DNA of 64,000 bases from Alphaproteobacteria bacterium. GTDB taxonomy: Bacteria > Pseudomonadota > Alphaproteobacteria > Rhodobacterales > Rhodobacteraceae. The stretch is from positions 1-64,000 of the forward strand of contig JAUHVR010000014.1 of NCBI GenBank assembly GCA_030424865.1, in the 5' to 3' direction. This document shows positions 37,310-46,510 of the stretch, one piece after another. Each line of letters opens with the position of its first letter. The stretch's first letter is position 1. The notes beneath the pieces were generated by a model. The model was not told the origin of the DNA, made no database searches, and worked only from the letters and a program-made list of their open reading frames with translations. The position numbers and the translations under genes are program-made.

Positions 37310-37389
37310 TGTTTTGATGTGTTTTTCATGGTCCTGCAGAATTTCGGCGAATTTAAGTTCGTTTGCGGGAAATGCGTCCAAAATGGGCG

Positions 37390-37422
37390 GTGTCATGAAA
37401 CTGTTACGCAACTGTCACAAAA
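37390..37422 (+). promoter_or_regulatory. Pho box: three tandem 11-bp PhoB half-sites upstream of pstS
   Basis: GTGTCATGAAA (37390-37400), CTGTTACGCAA (37401-37411) and CTGTCACAAAA (37412-37422) are contiguous 11-mers matching the CTGTCAT-N4 half-site. They lie 79-111 bp upstream of the pstS ATG. The gene for the expected binder, phoB, is at the end of the same operon, giving autoregulation. Confidence 0.8.
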
Positions 37423-37500
37423 GCATCGTGCGTGATCCTTAGGGGTGCCGCCAAGATCACTTGGACAGTGATCGTGACATGTTTAATCAGGAGTTCTTCC

Positions 37501-38529
37501 ATGACATCCGTGAAACTGACCGCCTCCACTCTGGCGATCGTTGCTGTTTCCGCGACTGCTGCCGCTGCCCGTGACAACGTGCAGATTGCCGGTTCGTCGA
37601 CCGTTCTGCCCTACGCTTCGATCGTTGCCGAAGCCTTTGGCGAAAACTTCGACTTCCCGACCCCCGTTGTTGAATCGGGCGGTTCGTCGGCTGGCCTGAA
37701 GCGCTTCTGCCAGGGCGTTGGCGAAGAGCACACCGACGTTGCAAACGCATCGCGCAAAATCCGCGAAAAAGAGATCAAGGCCTGTGCCGAAAACGGCGTG
37801 ACCGAGATCATCGAAGTTCGCATCGGCTATGACGGCATCGTGTTTGCCTCGCAGCTGGACGGCCCGGCCTACAACGCCTTCACCCAGTCGGACATCTTTA
37901 ACGCACTGGCCCCCAAGGTCATGGTTGACGGTCAGCTGGTCGACAACCCGCACAAGCTGTGGTCGGACTTCAACCCCGATCTGCCGGCCGAAGAAATCCT
38001 GGCCTTCATCCCCGGCACCAAGCACGGCACCCGTGAAGTGTTCGAAGAAAAAGTTGTGGCCGCTGGCTGTGAAGCAACTGGCGCATTCGAAGCCATGATG
38101 GCTGCCGGCATGTCGGAAGACGACGCCGAAGACGCATGCCTGGAAGTTATGGCTGACGGCCGTGCCGTTGACATCGACGGTGACTACACCGAGACGCTGG
38201 CCTCGATCGACGCCAACGCAAACGGCATCGGCGTGTTCGGCCTGGCGTTCTACGAGAACAACACCGACAAGCTGAAAGTTGCCACCATGGCAGGTGTTGA
38301 GCCCACCACCGAGACCATCTCGACCGGTGAATACCCTGTTTCGCGTCCGCTGTTCTTCTACGTGAAGAAAGCCCACATCGGCGTGATCCCCGGCCTGAAA
38401 GAATACGCTGAATTCTTCATCTCGGACGAAATCGCAGGCGGCGACGGCCCGCTGGCCGAATACGGCCTGGTTTCGGACCCTGCCCTGGCCGATACCCAGG
38501 ACATGGTTGCAAACGAAGAAGCCATGTAA
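37501..38529 (+). CDS. pstS: Phosphate ABC transporter substrate-binding protein PstS
   Basis: 342 residues from the ATG at 37501 (AGGAG eight bases upstream). The signal peptide is residues 1-23 (ends AAAA before RDNVQIAG). AGSSTVLPYASIVAE and VVESGGSSAGLKRFC bind phosphate; GTKHGTREVFEEKVV follows. Binds periplasmic phosphate at high affinity. A Pho box lies upstream and a 10-bp stem-loop downstream, separating it from pstC. Confidence 0.95.
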   Translation: MTSVKLTASTLAIVAVSATAAAARDNVQIAGSSTVLPYASIVAEAFGENFDFPTPVVESGGSSAGLKRFCQGVGEEHTDVANASRKIREKEIKACAENGVTEIIEVRIGYDGIVFASQLDGPAYNAFTQSDIFNALAPKVMVDGQLVDNPHKLWSDFNPDLPAEEILAFIPGTKHGTREVFEEKVVAAGCEATGAFEAMMAAGMSEDDAEDACLEVMADGRAVDIDGDYTETLASIDANANGIGVFGLAFYENNTDKLKVATMAGVEPTTETISTGEYPVSRPLFFYVKKAHIGVIPGLKEYAEFFISDEIAGGDGPLAEYGLVSDPALADTQDMVANEEAM

Positions 38530-38547
38530 GGTTTCTTGACCGAATCC

Positions 38548-38573
38548 GAAAGGCGGCTTAAAGGCCGCCTTTC
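38548..38573 (+). terminator. Intercistronic hairpin between pstS and pstC (partial terminator)
   Basis: GAAAGGCGGC (38548-38557) pairs with 38564-38573, loop TTAAAG, followed by a T-rich but interrupted tract. It would let part of the transcription continue to pstC while stabilising or terminating most pstS mRNA, the usual way to make excess binding protein. Confidence 0.7.
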
Positions 38574-38611
38574 ACCCCTTTTAGGTCATTTCAAACACCT
38601 GTGGAGCCGAT

Positions 38612-40078
38612 ATGCCTGTCTTATGGCTAGTCCTGATCGTGCTCGCCATCGCTGCCGTGGGCTTTGTCCTTGGTCGCGGGCGGGCGCTGAAAAGCGCTGA
38701 CGGTGACAGTCGTCACTTGCACTCGTTGCCATCTTACTACGGCTCCAATGCAGCCATGAAAGTCCTGGTCCCCGCACTGGGGCTTTTGGTTCTCTGGCTG
38801 CTGGCTCAACCGCTTTACATCGACAACCGTGTTTCAGCGACGATCCCCGAAAGCGCCATTGCCGAAGGCTCGACCATCGGGCTGGTCATGGCGGATGTAC
38901 GGCGCGTGGCCGAGGGCCTGGACACCGCGGTTGCCGAAGGCGCAATGACAATGGCCGAGACCGTTGCCATTGACTTTACGGCTGTGCGTGACCAACTCGC
39001 CGAGGTTGGCGTCGCGCTTGGTGCGAATGTCTCCGCTGAAACTCTGGCAGCGGCGCAGGATTACCGCAGCTATACCTCGACCGGCGGCTTGCTGATGACC
39101 ATCGCGGTGCTTCTGGTGGCGCTTGTGGGGTGCGGCTGGGCGGTGCGGGAATCGAACAAGGAATTCCGCGCCCGCAATGTTGTTGAACGCGGCGTGCTGG
39201 TGCTGCTGATCGCAGCCGCCTCGATCGCCATCCTGACCACCGTCGGCATCGTGCTGTCGCTGGTCTTTCAGACCTACGAGTTCTTCACGCTCTATTCGGC
39301 GCTCGACTTCTTTACCCTGCTCGAATGGGCGCCCAGCTTCTCGGGCCGGGGGGGCGCGTCGAGCCTGGGTCTGCTGCCGCTTCTTTGGGGCACGCTTTAC
39401 ATCTCGGTCGTGGCACTGCTCGTCGCTGTGCCAATCGGGCTCTTCGCCGCGATCTACCTGTCGGAATACGCCAGCCCCGCGGTGCGCAGCTTTGCCAAGC
39501 CGATGCTCGAGGTCCTGGCAGGCATCCCGACCATCGTTTACGGCCTGTTTGCGCTGCTGACCATCGGGCCGATCCTGCTGAACGTCTTTGGCGATGACAC
39601 CGTCGGCTGGATGCAGGGCCAGCGTGCCGTGATGACCGCGGGTATCGCCATGGGCATCATGCTGATCCCCTTTGTCAGCTCGCTCAGCGATGACATCATC
39701 AACGCGGTGCCGCAGGCGATGCGCGACGGATCCTACGGGTTGGGCGCAACCAAGTCCGAGACCATCAAGCAGGTGGTTCTGCCTGCCGCCTTGCCGGGCA
39801 TCGTGGGTGCGATACTTCTGGCAACCTCGCGCGCCATCGGCGAGACCATGATTGTGGTGCTGGGGGCAGGGGCCGCCGCGCGCCTGAGCCTCAACCCCTT
39901 TGAGGCCATGACCACCGTAACCGCCAAGATCGTCAGCCAGCTGACCGGTGACAGCGACTTTGCCTCACCCGAGGCGCTGGTCGCCTTTGCCCTGGGCATG
40001 ACGCTGTTCATCATGACGCTGGGGCTGAACGTCTTTGCCCTCTACATCGTACGCAAATACCGGGAGCAGTACGAATGA
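38612..40078 (+). CDS. pstC: Phosphate ABC transporter permease PstC
   Basis: 488 residues, longer than E. coli PstC (about 320) because of an N-terminal extension of about 150 residues with two hydrophobic segments around a helical region (AEGSTIGLVMADVRRVAEGL). The conserved permease core includes APSFSGRGGASSLGLLPLLW, VLAGIPTIVYGLFALLTIGP and the EAA loop YGLGATKSETIKQVVLPAAL. The long form is common in this lineage. Its stop overlaps the pstA ATG. Confidence 0.93.
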   Translation: MPVLWLVLIVLAIAAVGFVLGRGRALKSADGDSRHLHSLPSYYGSNAAMKVLVPALGLLVLWLLAQPLYIDNRVSATIPESAIAEGSTIGLVMADVRRVAEGLDTAVAEGAMTMAETVAIDFTAVRDQLAEVGVALGANVSAETLAAAQDYRSYTSTGGLLMTIAVLLVALVGCGWAVRESNKEFRARNVVERGVLVLLIAAASIAILTTVGIVLSLVFQTYEFFTLYSALDFFTLLEWAPSFSGRGGASSLGLLPLLWGTLYISVVALLVAVPIGLFAAIYLSEYASPAVRSFAKPMLEVLAGIPTIVYGLFALLTIGPILLNVFGDDTVGWMQGQRAVMTAGIAMGIMLIPFVSSLSDDIINAVPQAMRDGSYGLGATKSETIKQVVLPAALPGIVGAILLATSRAIGETMIVVLGAGAAARLSLNPFEAMTTVTAKIVSQLTGDSDFASPEALVAFALGMTLFIMTLGLNVFALYIVRKYREQYE

Positions 40079-41421
40079 CCGACGCCACCGCGAACACGCC
40101 GCGTCCCAAGACCTCGCTGATCGAGGTGGACGCCCGCACCAAGCGCCGCAACGCTGCCGAGGCCCGGTTCAAGGCCTATGGCATCACGGCGATCGCCATC
40201 GGCCTGCTGTTTCTGGTGGTGCTGTTGGGGTCGATCATCGCCAACGGTGTTGGCGCGTTTCAGCAGACCTTTGTGAATGTGCCTGTCTATCTGGATCCGG
40301 CCAAGCTGGACAAGAAGGGCAACCGCAACATCGAAGAGATGAAAAAGGTCTCAACCTTCGGGTACAACCCCCTGATCCAGCAGGGTTTGCTGGACAAGGT
40401 CACCGAGCTGGGCATCGAGACGCCCCTGCAAAAACGCAAAGAGATGAAGGCCATGCTGTCGGCCTCGGCAGCGGCACAGGTGCGGGATTTTGTGCTGGCC
40501 AACCCCGATAAGCTGGGCGAGACCGTCGAGTTCAAACTCCTGGCCGCAAGCCGCGTCGATGGCTATCTGAAGGACCGCGTGCAACGCGAGGATGTGGCAC
40601 GGGACAAGAACATCGACGCCGAGCATCTGGACCTGACAGACGAACTGGTGAAGGCAGGCGTGGTTGCCAAGACCTTCAACATCTCGTTCATCACCGGCGC
40701 GGACGCGTCGGAAAGCCGGGCTGAACAGGCGGGCATCGGTGTTGCGATGCTGGGCTCGTTCTTCATGATGATCGTTGTGCTGGTGCTGTCGCTGCCCATC
40801 GGCGTCGCAGCCTCGATCTATCTGGAAGAGTTCGCGCCCAAGAACCGCTGGACCGACCTGATCGAGGTTAACATCTCGAACCTGGCCGCGGTCCCGTCGA
40901 TTGTCTTTGGTATCCTGGGTCTGGCCGTCTTCATCCAGTTCATGCACCTGCCGCAGTCTGCGCCCATCGTAGGTGGCCTGGTGCTGACGCTGATGACCTT
41001 GCCGACAATCATCATCTCGACCCGCGCCTCGCTGAAGTCGGTGCCGCCCAGCATCCGCGATGCGGCGCTTGGGGTAGGGGCCTCGAAGATGCAATCGGTC
41101 TTTCACCACGTGCTGCCACTGGCCATGCCGGGCATTCTGACCGGCACCATCATCGGTCTGGCGCAGGCGCTTGGCGAAACCGCGCCGCTGCTGCTGATCG
41201 GCATGGTAGGCTATATCGCCACCAACGTGCCTGACGGCATCGCGGCGGGTTTCCTGGACCCGAACTCGGCCATGCCCGCGCAGATCTACGAATGGGCCAA
41301 GCGGGCCGACCCGGCCTATTACGAACGCGCCTGGGGTGGTATCATCATCCTGCTCGTGTTCCTTCTGACAATGAACATCATCGCGATCATTCTGCGCCGC
41401 CGCTTCGAGCGCCGGTGGTAA
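40075..41421 (+). CDS. pstA: Phosphate ABC transporter permease PstA
   Basis: 448 residues, also with a long N-terminal region (a membrane segment near 40-65, then a periplasmic stretch to about 220) before the permease core. [41 protein letters not shown]-like region (seen from [15 protein letters not shown]) and [20 protein letters not shown], the EAA loop, are present. It forms the phosphate channel with PstC. Confidence 0.93.
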   Translation: MTDATANTPRPKTSLIEVDARTKRRNAAEARFKAYGITAIAIGLLFLVVLLGSIIANGVGAFQQTFVNVPVYLDPAKLDKKGNRNIEEMKKVSTFGYNPLIQQGLLDKVTELGIETPLQKRKEMKAMLSASAAAQVRDFVLANPDKLGETVEFKLLAASRVDGYLKDRVQREDVARDKNIDAEHLDLTDELVKAGVVAKTFNISFITGADASESRAEQAGIGVAMLGSFFMMIVVLVLSLPIGVAASIYLEEFAPKNRWTDLIEVNISNLAAVPSIVFGILGLAVFIQFMHLPQSAPIVGGLVLTLMTLPTIIISTRASLKSVPPSIRDAALGVGASKMQSVFHHVLPLAMPGILTGTIIGLAQALGETAPLLLIGMVGYIATNVPDGIAAGFLDPNSAMPAQIYEWAKRADPAYYERAWGGIIILLVFLLTMNIIAIILRRRFERRW

Positions 41422-41437
41422 GGAAAGGCTGAGACAC

Positions 41438-42235
41438 ATGTACGATGCACCAAATTCGGAGAGAGCCGTGACCCAGAATGAGACGAAAATCTCGGCCAAC
41501 GGCGTTCAGGTTTTTTACGGCGATACCCATGCCATCAAGGACGTGGACGTTCAGATCGAGGACAAGACGGTCACCGCTTTCATCGGGCCCTCGGGCTGTG
41601 GCAAGTCGACGTTCCTGCGCTGCCTGAACCGGATGAACGACACGATCGATATCTGCCGCGTCGAGGGCAAGATCACCATCGATGGCGACGACATCTATGA
41701 CAAGCGGGTCGACCCGGTTCAGCTGCGCGCCAAGGTGGGCATGGTGTTCCAGAAACCGAACCCCTTTCCGAAGTCGATCTACGACAACATCGCCTACGGC
41801 CCCCGGATCCACGGGCTGGCCAAGAACAAGGCGGAACTGGATGAAATCGTAGAGAAATCCCTGCGCCGCGGGGCGATCTGGGACGAGGTCAAAGACCGTC
41901 TGGATGCCCCGGGTACCGGTCTGTCGGGCGGCCAGCAGCAGCGTCTGTGCATCGCGCGCGCCGTGGCGACCGAGCCCGAGGTTCTGCTGATGGACGAGCC
42001 GTGCTCGGCCCTTGACCCGATTGCCACCGCGCAGGTCGAGGAACTGATCGACGAGCTGCGTTCGAACTATTCGGTTGTTATCGTCACACACTCGATGCAG
42101 CAGGCGGCGCGTGTCAGCCAGAAAACGGCCTTTTTCCACCTGGGCAACCTGGTCGAGTTTGGTGAAACCGGCAAGATCTTTACCAACCCCGAAGATCCGC
42201 GCACCGAAAGCTACATCACCGGACGGATTGGATAA
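41438..42235 (+). CDS. pstB: Phosphate ABC transporter ATP-binding protein PstB
   Basis: 265 residues. Walker A GPSGCGKS at residues 50-57, with LRCLNRMND typical of PstB; Q-loop [19 protein letters not shown]; signature [14 protein letters not shown]; Walker [13 protein letters not shown]; switch region [12 protein letters not shown]. It energises phosphate import and signals status to PhoR through PhoU. An in-frame GTG near codon 11 is an alternative start. Confidence 0.96.
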   Translation: MYDAPNSERAVTQNETKISANGVQVFYGDTHAIKDVDVQIEDKTVTAFIGPSGCGKSTFLRCLNRMNDTIDICRVEGKITIDGDDIYDKRVDPVQLRAKVGMVFQKPNPFPKSIYDNIAYGPRIHGLAKNKAELDEIVEKSLRRGAIWDEVKDRLDAPGTGLSGGQQQRLCIARAVATEPEVLLMDEPCSALDPIATAQVEELIDELRSNYSVVIVTHSMQQAARVSQKTAFFHLGNLVEFGETGKIFTNPEDPRTESYITGRIG

Positions 42236-42240
42236 CTCCC

Positions 42241-42975
42241 GTGGTCAACACCGATCAACACATTGTCTCGGCCTATGACCGGGACCTGGAAAGCATTCAG
42301 GCGCGGATCATGAAGATGGGCGGGATGGTCGAGGACGCCATCCTGAAGGCCGCCAAATCGCTGGAAACCCGCGACGAGGAACTGGCCGAAGAGGTGCGCC
42401 TGGGCGACCGTGCCATCGACACGCTCGAAGAGATCATCAACGACGAGGCCGCACGGGTCATCGCGATCCGCGCGCCCACCGCCATTGACCTGCGGGTGAT
42501 CCTGTCGGTCATGCGCATGACCTCGAACCTGGAACGTATTGGCGATCTGTCCAAGAACATGGCCAAACGCACCGGCGTTCTGGTTCAGATGCAGCCAATT
42601 GGGTCGACGGCCTCGTCTCTGCGTCGCATGGCGCGCGAGGTCGAATTGATGCTGAAGGACGCGCTGGATGCCTATATCCAGCGCGACGAGGAACTGGCAC
42701 GCGACGTGATCGAGCGCGACCGCGACGTGGACCAGATGTACAACACGCTGTTCCGCGAGTTCCTGACCTTCATGCTGGAAGATCCGCGCAACATCACTGC
42801 CTGCATGCATCTGCATTTCATCGCCAAGAACATCGAGCGGATGGGGGACCACGTGACCTCGATCTCGGAACAGGTGGTTTTTCTTGTCACCGGTGAAAAG
42901 CCGAACGAAGCGCGGCCCAAGGCCGACCGGACTTCTTCAGATCCTCATTTCAGTCCCGAAACAGACGGAGACTAA
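42241..42975 (+). CDS. phoU: Phosphate signalling regulator PhoU
   Basis: 244 residues with a GTG start. Two three-helix PhoU repeats carry the metal-binding E/DxxxD motifs (KMGGMVEDAILKAAKSLETR; EVRLGDRAIDTLEEIINDEA; MLEDPRNITACMHLHFIAKN). It links Pst transporter activity to PhoR and keeps the regulon off in high phosphate. A hydrophilic tail (EARPKADRTSSD) extends beyond the family core. Confidence 0.94.
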   Translation: MVNTDQHIVSAYDRDLESIQARIMKMGGMVEDAILKAAKSLETRDEELAEEVRLGDRAIDTLEEIINDEAARVIAIRAPTAIDLRVILSVMRMTSNLERIGDLSKNMAKRTGVLVQMQPIGSTASSLRRMAREVELMLKDALDAYIQRDEELARDVIERDRDVDQMYNTLFREFLTFMLEDPRNITACMHLHFIAKNIERMGDHVTSISEQVVFLVTGEKPNEARPKADRTSSDPHFSPETDGD

Positions 42976-42978
42976 ACC

Positions 42979-43668
42979 ATGGCCGCCGATCAACCCACGG
43001 TTCTTGTTGTCGAGGATGAACAGGCACAGCGCGAAGTGCTGTCTTACAACCTCGAGGCCGAAGGCTTTCGTGTCGCGCAGGCTGAAAATGGCGAAGAGGC
43101 CCTGATCAAGGTTGATGAGGACTCGCCGGACATCATCGTGCTGGACTGGATGTTGCCCAATGTCTCGGGCATCGAGGTATGCCGCCAACTGAAGACCCGC
43201 AACGAGACACGCAATGTGCCGGTGATCATGCTTTCGGCACGCTCGGAAGAGGTCGACCGTGTTCGCGGTCTGGAAACGGGCGCAGATGACTATGTGGTCA
43301 AGCCATACTCGGTGATGGAGTTGATGGCCCGCGTGCGCGCGCAGTTGCGGCGCACACGCCCTGCAGCGGTCGGTCAGCGCCTGCAATACGATGATATCGT
43401 GCTGGACGCCGAGACACACAAGGTCACACGCGGTGACGCTCCATTGAAGCTGGGCCCTACCGAGTTCAGGCTGCTTTCGACTTTCATGGAGAAACCCGGC
43501 CGTGTCTGGACCCGCGAGCAGTTGCTTGATCGTGTCTGGGGACGTGACATCTATGTCGATACCAGAACCGTGGACGTCCACATCGGCCGCTTGCGCAAGG
43601 CGCTGTGCCAACACGGTGGAGATGATCCTCTGCGCACGGTGCGCGGGGCAGGGTACGCTTTGGGCTGA
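42979..43668 (+). CDS. phoB: Phosphate-regulon response regulator PhoB
   Basis: 229 residues, OmpR family. The receiver domain has the acidic pocket (Glu12, Asp13), phospho-acceptor Asp56 in VLDWMLPNVSG, and the Lys in DDYVVKPYS. The winged-helix domain (about 130-229) has LGPTEFRLLSTFMEKPGRVW and DTRTVDVHIGRLRKAL. It activates at Pho boxes such as that at 37390. Confidence 0.96.
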   Translation: MAADQPTVLVVEDEQAQREVLSYNLEAEGFRVAQAENGEEALIKVDEDSPDIIVLDWMLPNVSGIEVCRQLKTRNETRNVPVIMLSARSEEVDRVRGLETGADDYVVKPYSVMELMARVRAQLRRTRPAAVGQRLQYDDIVLDAETHKVTRGDAPLKLGPTEFRLLSTFMEKPGRVWTREQLLDRVWGRDIYVDTRTVDVHIGRLRKALCQHGGDDPLRTVRGAGYALG

Positions 43669-43673
43669 TCCTG

Positions 43674-44147
43674 TTGGGCGACCCAACGCCAAAGCGGTTG
43701 TCCTCGGACAGTGCCGACATTCCCAAGGTCCTCAACCTGCTGCGCGCGGCATTTGCCTATATGGAGCCGCGCATTGATCCGCCATCTTCCTTGCGTCTGT
43801 TGGACGAAGCCAGGATACGTGCATTCTGCGCCACCGGTGAAATCTGGACCCTCGGCACGCCGCCCGACGCTTGCGTGTTCTTCAGCGTCAGAGACACAAG
43901 GCTGTACATGGGCAAGCTTGCGGTATCCCAGGCCGCCAGAGGCCGGGGACTGGCGCGCCGACTGGTCGACCATGCACAGCATCGTGCCCGGGAATTGGGT
44001 TTGCACCAACTGGAGCTGGAGACCCGTATCGAACTGACTGAAAACCACGCCGCTTTTGCCCGCATGGGGTTTGTTCAAACCGGCGAAGGGGTGCATGAAG
44101 GGTTTGACCGACCAACGTTTATCGTCATGCAGAAGCCTGTCAGATAA
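43674..44147 (+). CDS. GNAT-family N-acetyltransferase
   Basis: 157 residues; the likely start is a TTG at 43674, five bases after the phoB stop, since no ATG occurs before codon 30. LYMGKLAVSQAARGRGLARR is the acetyl-CoA binding motif A, and ELGLHQLELETRIEL and FARMGFVQTGEG match motif B and the C-terminal fold. The substrate is unknown. It is probably cotranscribed with phoB. An AT-rich inverted repeat (44144-44150 with 44160-44166) overlaps the stop codon. Confidence 0.75.
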   Translation: MGDPTPKRLSSDSADIPKVLNLLRAAFAYMEPRIDPPSSLRLLDEARIRAFCATGEIWTLGTPPDACVFFSVRDTRLYMGKLAVSQAARGRGLARRLVDHAQHRARELGLHQLELETRIELTENHAAFARMGFVQTGEGVHEGFDRPTFIVMQKPVR

Positions 44148-44354
44148 TACGTGTAATCAGTATTATGGTAAAATTAGACCAGTGAACGGCTCGTTCAGCG
44201 TTGCATATCAGATGCGCCCCTGCGCCATGCTATGCTGGAAACAGTGAAGACACTGGACGCAGACCCCCGTCGCAGCTAAGACATTGGCACAATTTATTTC
44301 TTCAAAATTATTGAAACCACAGATTGCGCCAACAATACAAAGGACGCTCACGTT

Positions 44355-45125
44355 ATGGGGATAACACCTGAACAACGGAACTATTTGATTGAACTCACCA
44401 ATGCGCCCTCGGTCGAGGTGCTGTGGGACATGCATTGTCGTGCGATGAAAGAGTTCGGCTTCGATCGTTTGATCTACGGATTCACCCGGTTCCGCACCGC
44501 CAACTCTCTGGGCGATCCAAATGATTTTGTCCTGCTCAGCAACCACGCCACCAACTACACTGAACGTTTCGTCAGCGAAGGCCACTATCACCATGCGACA
44601 ATGGTGAAATGGGCGCTCGAAAACGAAGGCAGCTGCAGTTGGTCTGTTGTTGCAGACATGATGGACAGCGGAGCGATGACGGATGCCGAACGCCGCGTCG
44701 TTGAGTTCAATTTTTCCATGGGAGTTACAGCGGGTTACACGGTGAGCTTCAAGTCGATTTCGGCGCGGTCCAAGGGCGCCATTGCGCTGACTGCAACCCG
44801 TGACACGACCCAGGAACAGGTTGATGCCGTTTGGGCCGAACACGGCGAGACGATCACGCTGATGAACAACCTTGTGCATCTCAAGATCCTCACCCTGCCC
44901 TACATCCCGCCCAACCAGGCCCTGACCAAACGCCAGCGCGAGGCGCTGGAATGGGTCGGCGATGGCAAGACGATGCAGGATATCGCGCAGATCATGGGTT
45001 TGACGCAGGCAACCATCGAGAAACATCTGCGTCTTGCACGTGAGGCGTTAAACGTGGAAACGACGGCGCAAGCCGTGATGAAGGCCGCGTTTCAGAACCA
45101 GATGTTCGTGCTGGAAGCGAACTGA
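44355..45125 (+). CDS. LuxR-family transcriptional regulator (solo)
   Basis: 256 residues: an N-terminal autoinducer-binding-type domain (about 15-165) and a C-terminal GerE HTH (LTKRQREALEWVGDGKTMQD then LTQATIEKHLRLAREAL). In the ligand domain the usual Asp-Pro of AHL receptors is replaced: the segment reads SEGHYHHATMVKWAL. No luxI synthase is in the window, so it is a solo and probably does not bind a canonical acyl-homoserine lactone. The ATG is preceded by AAAGGACG. The 207 bp upstream of it contain no other gene. Confidence 0.85.
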   Translation: MGITPEQRNYLIELTNAPSVEVLWDMHCRAMKEFGFDRLIYGFTRFRTANSLGDPNDFVLLSNHATNYTERFVSEGHYHHATMVKWALENEGSCSWSVVADMMDSGAMTDAERRVVEFNFSMGVTAGYTVSFKSISARSKGAIALTATRDTTQEQVDAVWAEHGETITLMNNLVHLKILTLPYIPPNQALTKRQREALEWVGDGKTMQDIAQIMGLTQATIEKHLRLAREALNVETTAQAVMKAAFQNQMFVLEAN

Positions 45126-45155
45126 CCCCAGACCTTTCACCTTTGCTCAAAAATT

Positions 45156-45181
45156 GGTCGATCACAGGCATGTGATCGACC
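45156..45181 (-). terminator. Hairpin downstream of luxR, U-run on the minus strand
   Basis: Perfect 10-bp stem (GGTCGATCAC 45156-45165 with 45172-45181), 6-base loop. The A-run is on the left, so as an intrinsic terminator it works for minus-strand transcripts, for example readthrough from rpsB-tsf entering luxR antisense. Confidence 0.6.
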
Positions 45182-45206
45182 TAAGTCGTTGGGATGAAGG
45201 TGTTTT

Positions 45207-45383
45207 ATGAAAAACGACGTAAGGTCAGGAAAACCCGACTATCACAGGCTGCGGGAATTTGGCATTTTGATCATGTTCCGTGAGTGGTGGCTTTTTCAGC
45301 CATGGAACATCAGGGCTGGATCCCGGAGATTACCGGGCTCTCCAGCCCGACCTCGGTTGTCCGCCGGGGCCGATCCCAGATGA
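45207..45383 (+). other. Unexplained structured region with a Trp-rich 58-codon reading frame
   Basis: The 408 bp between luxR and tsf have no recognised gene. On the plus strand an ATG at 45207 with AAGGTG upstream opens a 58-residue frame, MKNDVRSGKPDYHRLREFGI onward, containing EWWLFQPW. RNA folding potential is high: a bipartite hairpin at 45313-45348 (8 bp GGGCTGGA/TCCAGCCC enclosing 5 bp CCCGG/CCGGG) lies inside the frame, and a strong terminator follows at 45462-45502. It could be a small RNA, a leader-type RNA or a small protein gene. The peptide has no recognised homology. Confidence 0.35.
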
Positions 45384-45461
45384 GGCAACGACCTTCGGAC
45401 GGATCGGATCGTCATTCCGGCGCCTCGTCTCATCCCCAACGTATCGGGGGGCCGGAAATGG

Positions 45462-45502
45462 AAACGGAGCCGTTCCCTTTTTGGGAGCGGCTCCGTTTTT
45501 TT
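45462..45502 (+). terminator. Strong intrinsic terminator between luxR region and tsf
   Basis: AAACGGAGCCG (45462-45472) pairs with 45488-45498, extended by TCCC/GGGA around a T5 loop, then a run of seven T. It ends a plus-strand transcript from luxR or from the structured region, and faces the tsf stop at 45534. Its minus-side U-run is short. Confidence 0.88.
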
Positions 45503-45533
45503 GATTAGCTTACAAGGGTTTGGTTCAGAAACC

Positions 45534-46415
45534 TTAGCCCTGGGCGGCTTTGGCCACCTCGGCTGCGAAGTCTTCTTCCTTCTTCTCGATGCCTTCGCCC
45601 ACTTCCATGCGGATGTAGCCCAGGATCTCGACGCCGGCTTCCTTGGCGGCAGCTTCGACGGTCAGGTCAGGGTTGATCACGAACGACTGGTTCAGCAGCG
45701 TGATTTCACCCAGGAACTTCTTCATGCGGCCCACGATCATCTTTTCGATCACGGCTTCGGGCTTGCCCGACTCGCGTGCAATCTCGATCTGGATCGACTT
45801 TTCCTTTTCGACAACTGCCGGGTCCAGCTCGGCCTCGTTCAGGGCCTGCGGGCGCGGGTCAGCTGCAGCGACGTGCATCGCAACCTGCTTGCCAAAGGCT
45901 TCGTTGTCGCCTTTCAGGGCCACAACAACGCCGATTTTGCCCATGTCGGTGCCAGCCGCGTTGTGCACGTAGGTCACAACCTGGTCGCCGGTGATCTTTT
46001 CCATGCGGCGCAGGCTCATGTTTTCACCGATGGTGGCAACCTTGGCGGTGACAACATCAGCAACCGACTTGCCGCCCATGTCGGCAGCGGCCAGAGCTTC
46101 GGTGTTGTCCACGGTCAGTGCCACGTCCGCGATGCCTGCAACCATTTCCTGGAACTCGGCGTTCTTGCCGACAAAGTCGGTTTCCGAGTTCACTTCGACG
46201 GCAACACCCACGCCACCGTCGACCTTGACGGCAACCAGGCCTTCGGCTGCAATGCGGCCGGATTTCTTCGCGGCCTTCGCCAGGCCCTTGGTGCGCAGCC
46301 AGTCGATTGCGGCTTCGATGTCGCCGTCGGTTTCGGTCAGCGCTTTCTTGGCGTCCATCATGCCTGCGCCGGTCATTTCGCGCAGTTCTTTCACCTGCTT
46401 TGCTGTGATCGCCAT
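45534..46415 (-). CDS. tsf: Translation elongation factor Ts
   Basis: 293 residues from the ATG at 46413-46415 with GAGGAG upstream; an 18-codon longer frame is rejected. It is the nucleotide exchange factor for EF-Tu. The UBA-like N-terminus [20 protein letters not shown], the core [15 protein letters not shown] and [13 protein letters not shown] are diagnostic. Second gene of the rpsB-tsf operon. Confidence 0.97.
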   Translation of the reverse strand: MAITAKQVKELREMTGAGMMDAKKALTETDGDIEAAIDWLRTKGLAKAAKKSGRIAAEGLVAVKVDGGVGVAVEVNSETDFVGKNAEFQEMVAGIADVALTVDNTEALAAADMGGKSVADVVTAKVATIGENMSLRRMEKITGDQVVTYVHNAAGTDMGKIGVVVALKGDNEAFGKQVAMHVAAADPRPQALNEAELDPAVVEKEKSIQIEIARESGKPEAVIEKMIVGRMKKFLGEITLLNQSFVINPDLTVEAAAKEAGVEILGYIRMEVGEGIEKKEEDFAAEVAKAAQG

Positions 46416-46510
46416 CGTGGCTCTCCTCGTCATGAAGTGTTGCTGGGGCGGCCCCTTGGCCGCGCCCATGTCATGCTTTGATGTCGCTTTTGCGACAGTC
46501 GCGAAATCGC

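Noticed and set aside
45280-45508. Two 74-codon frames with GTG starts between luxR and tsf
   Set aside because: Both read through the terminator stem and T-run before stopping, so they cannot be translated from a normally terminated transcript.
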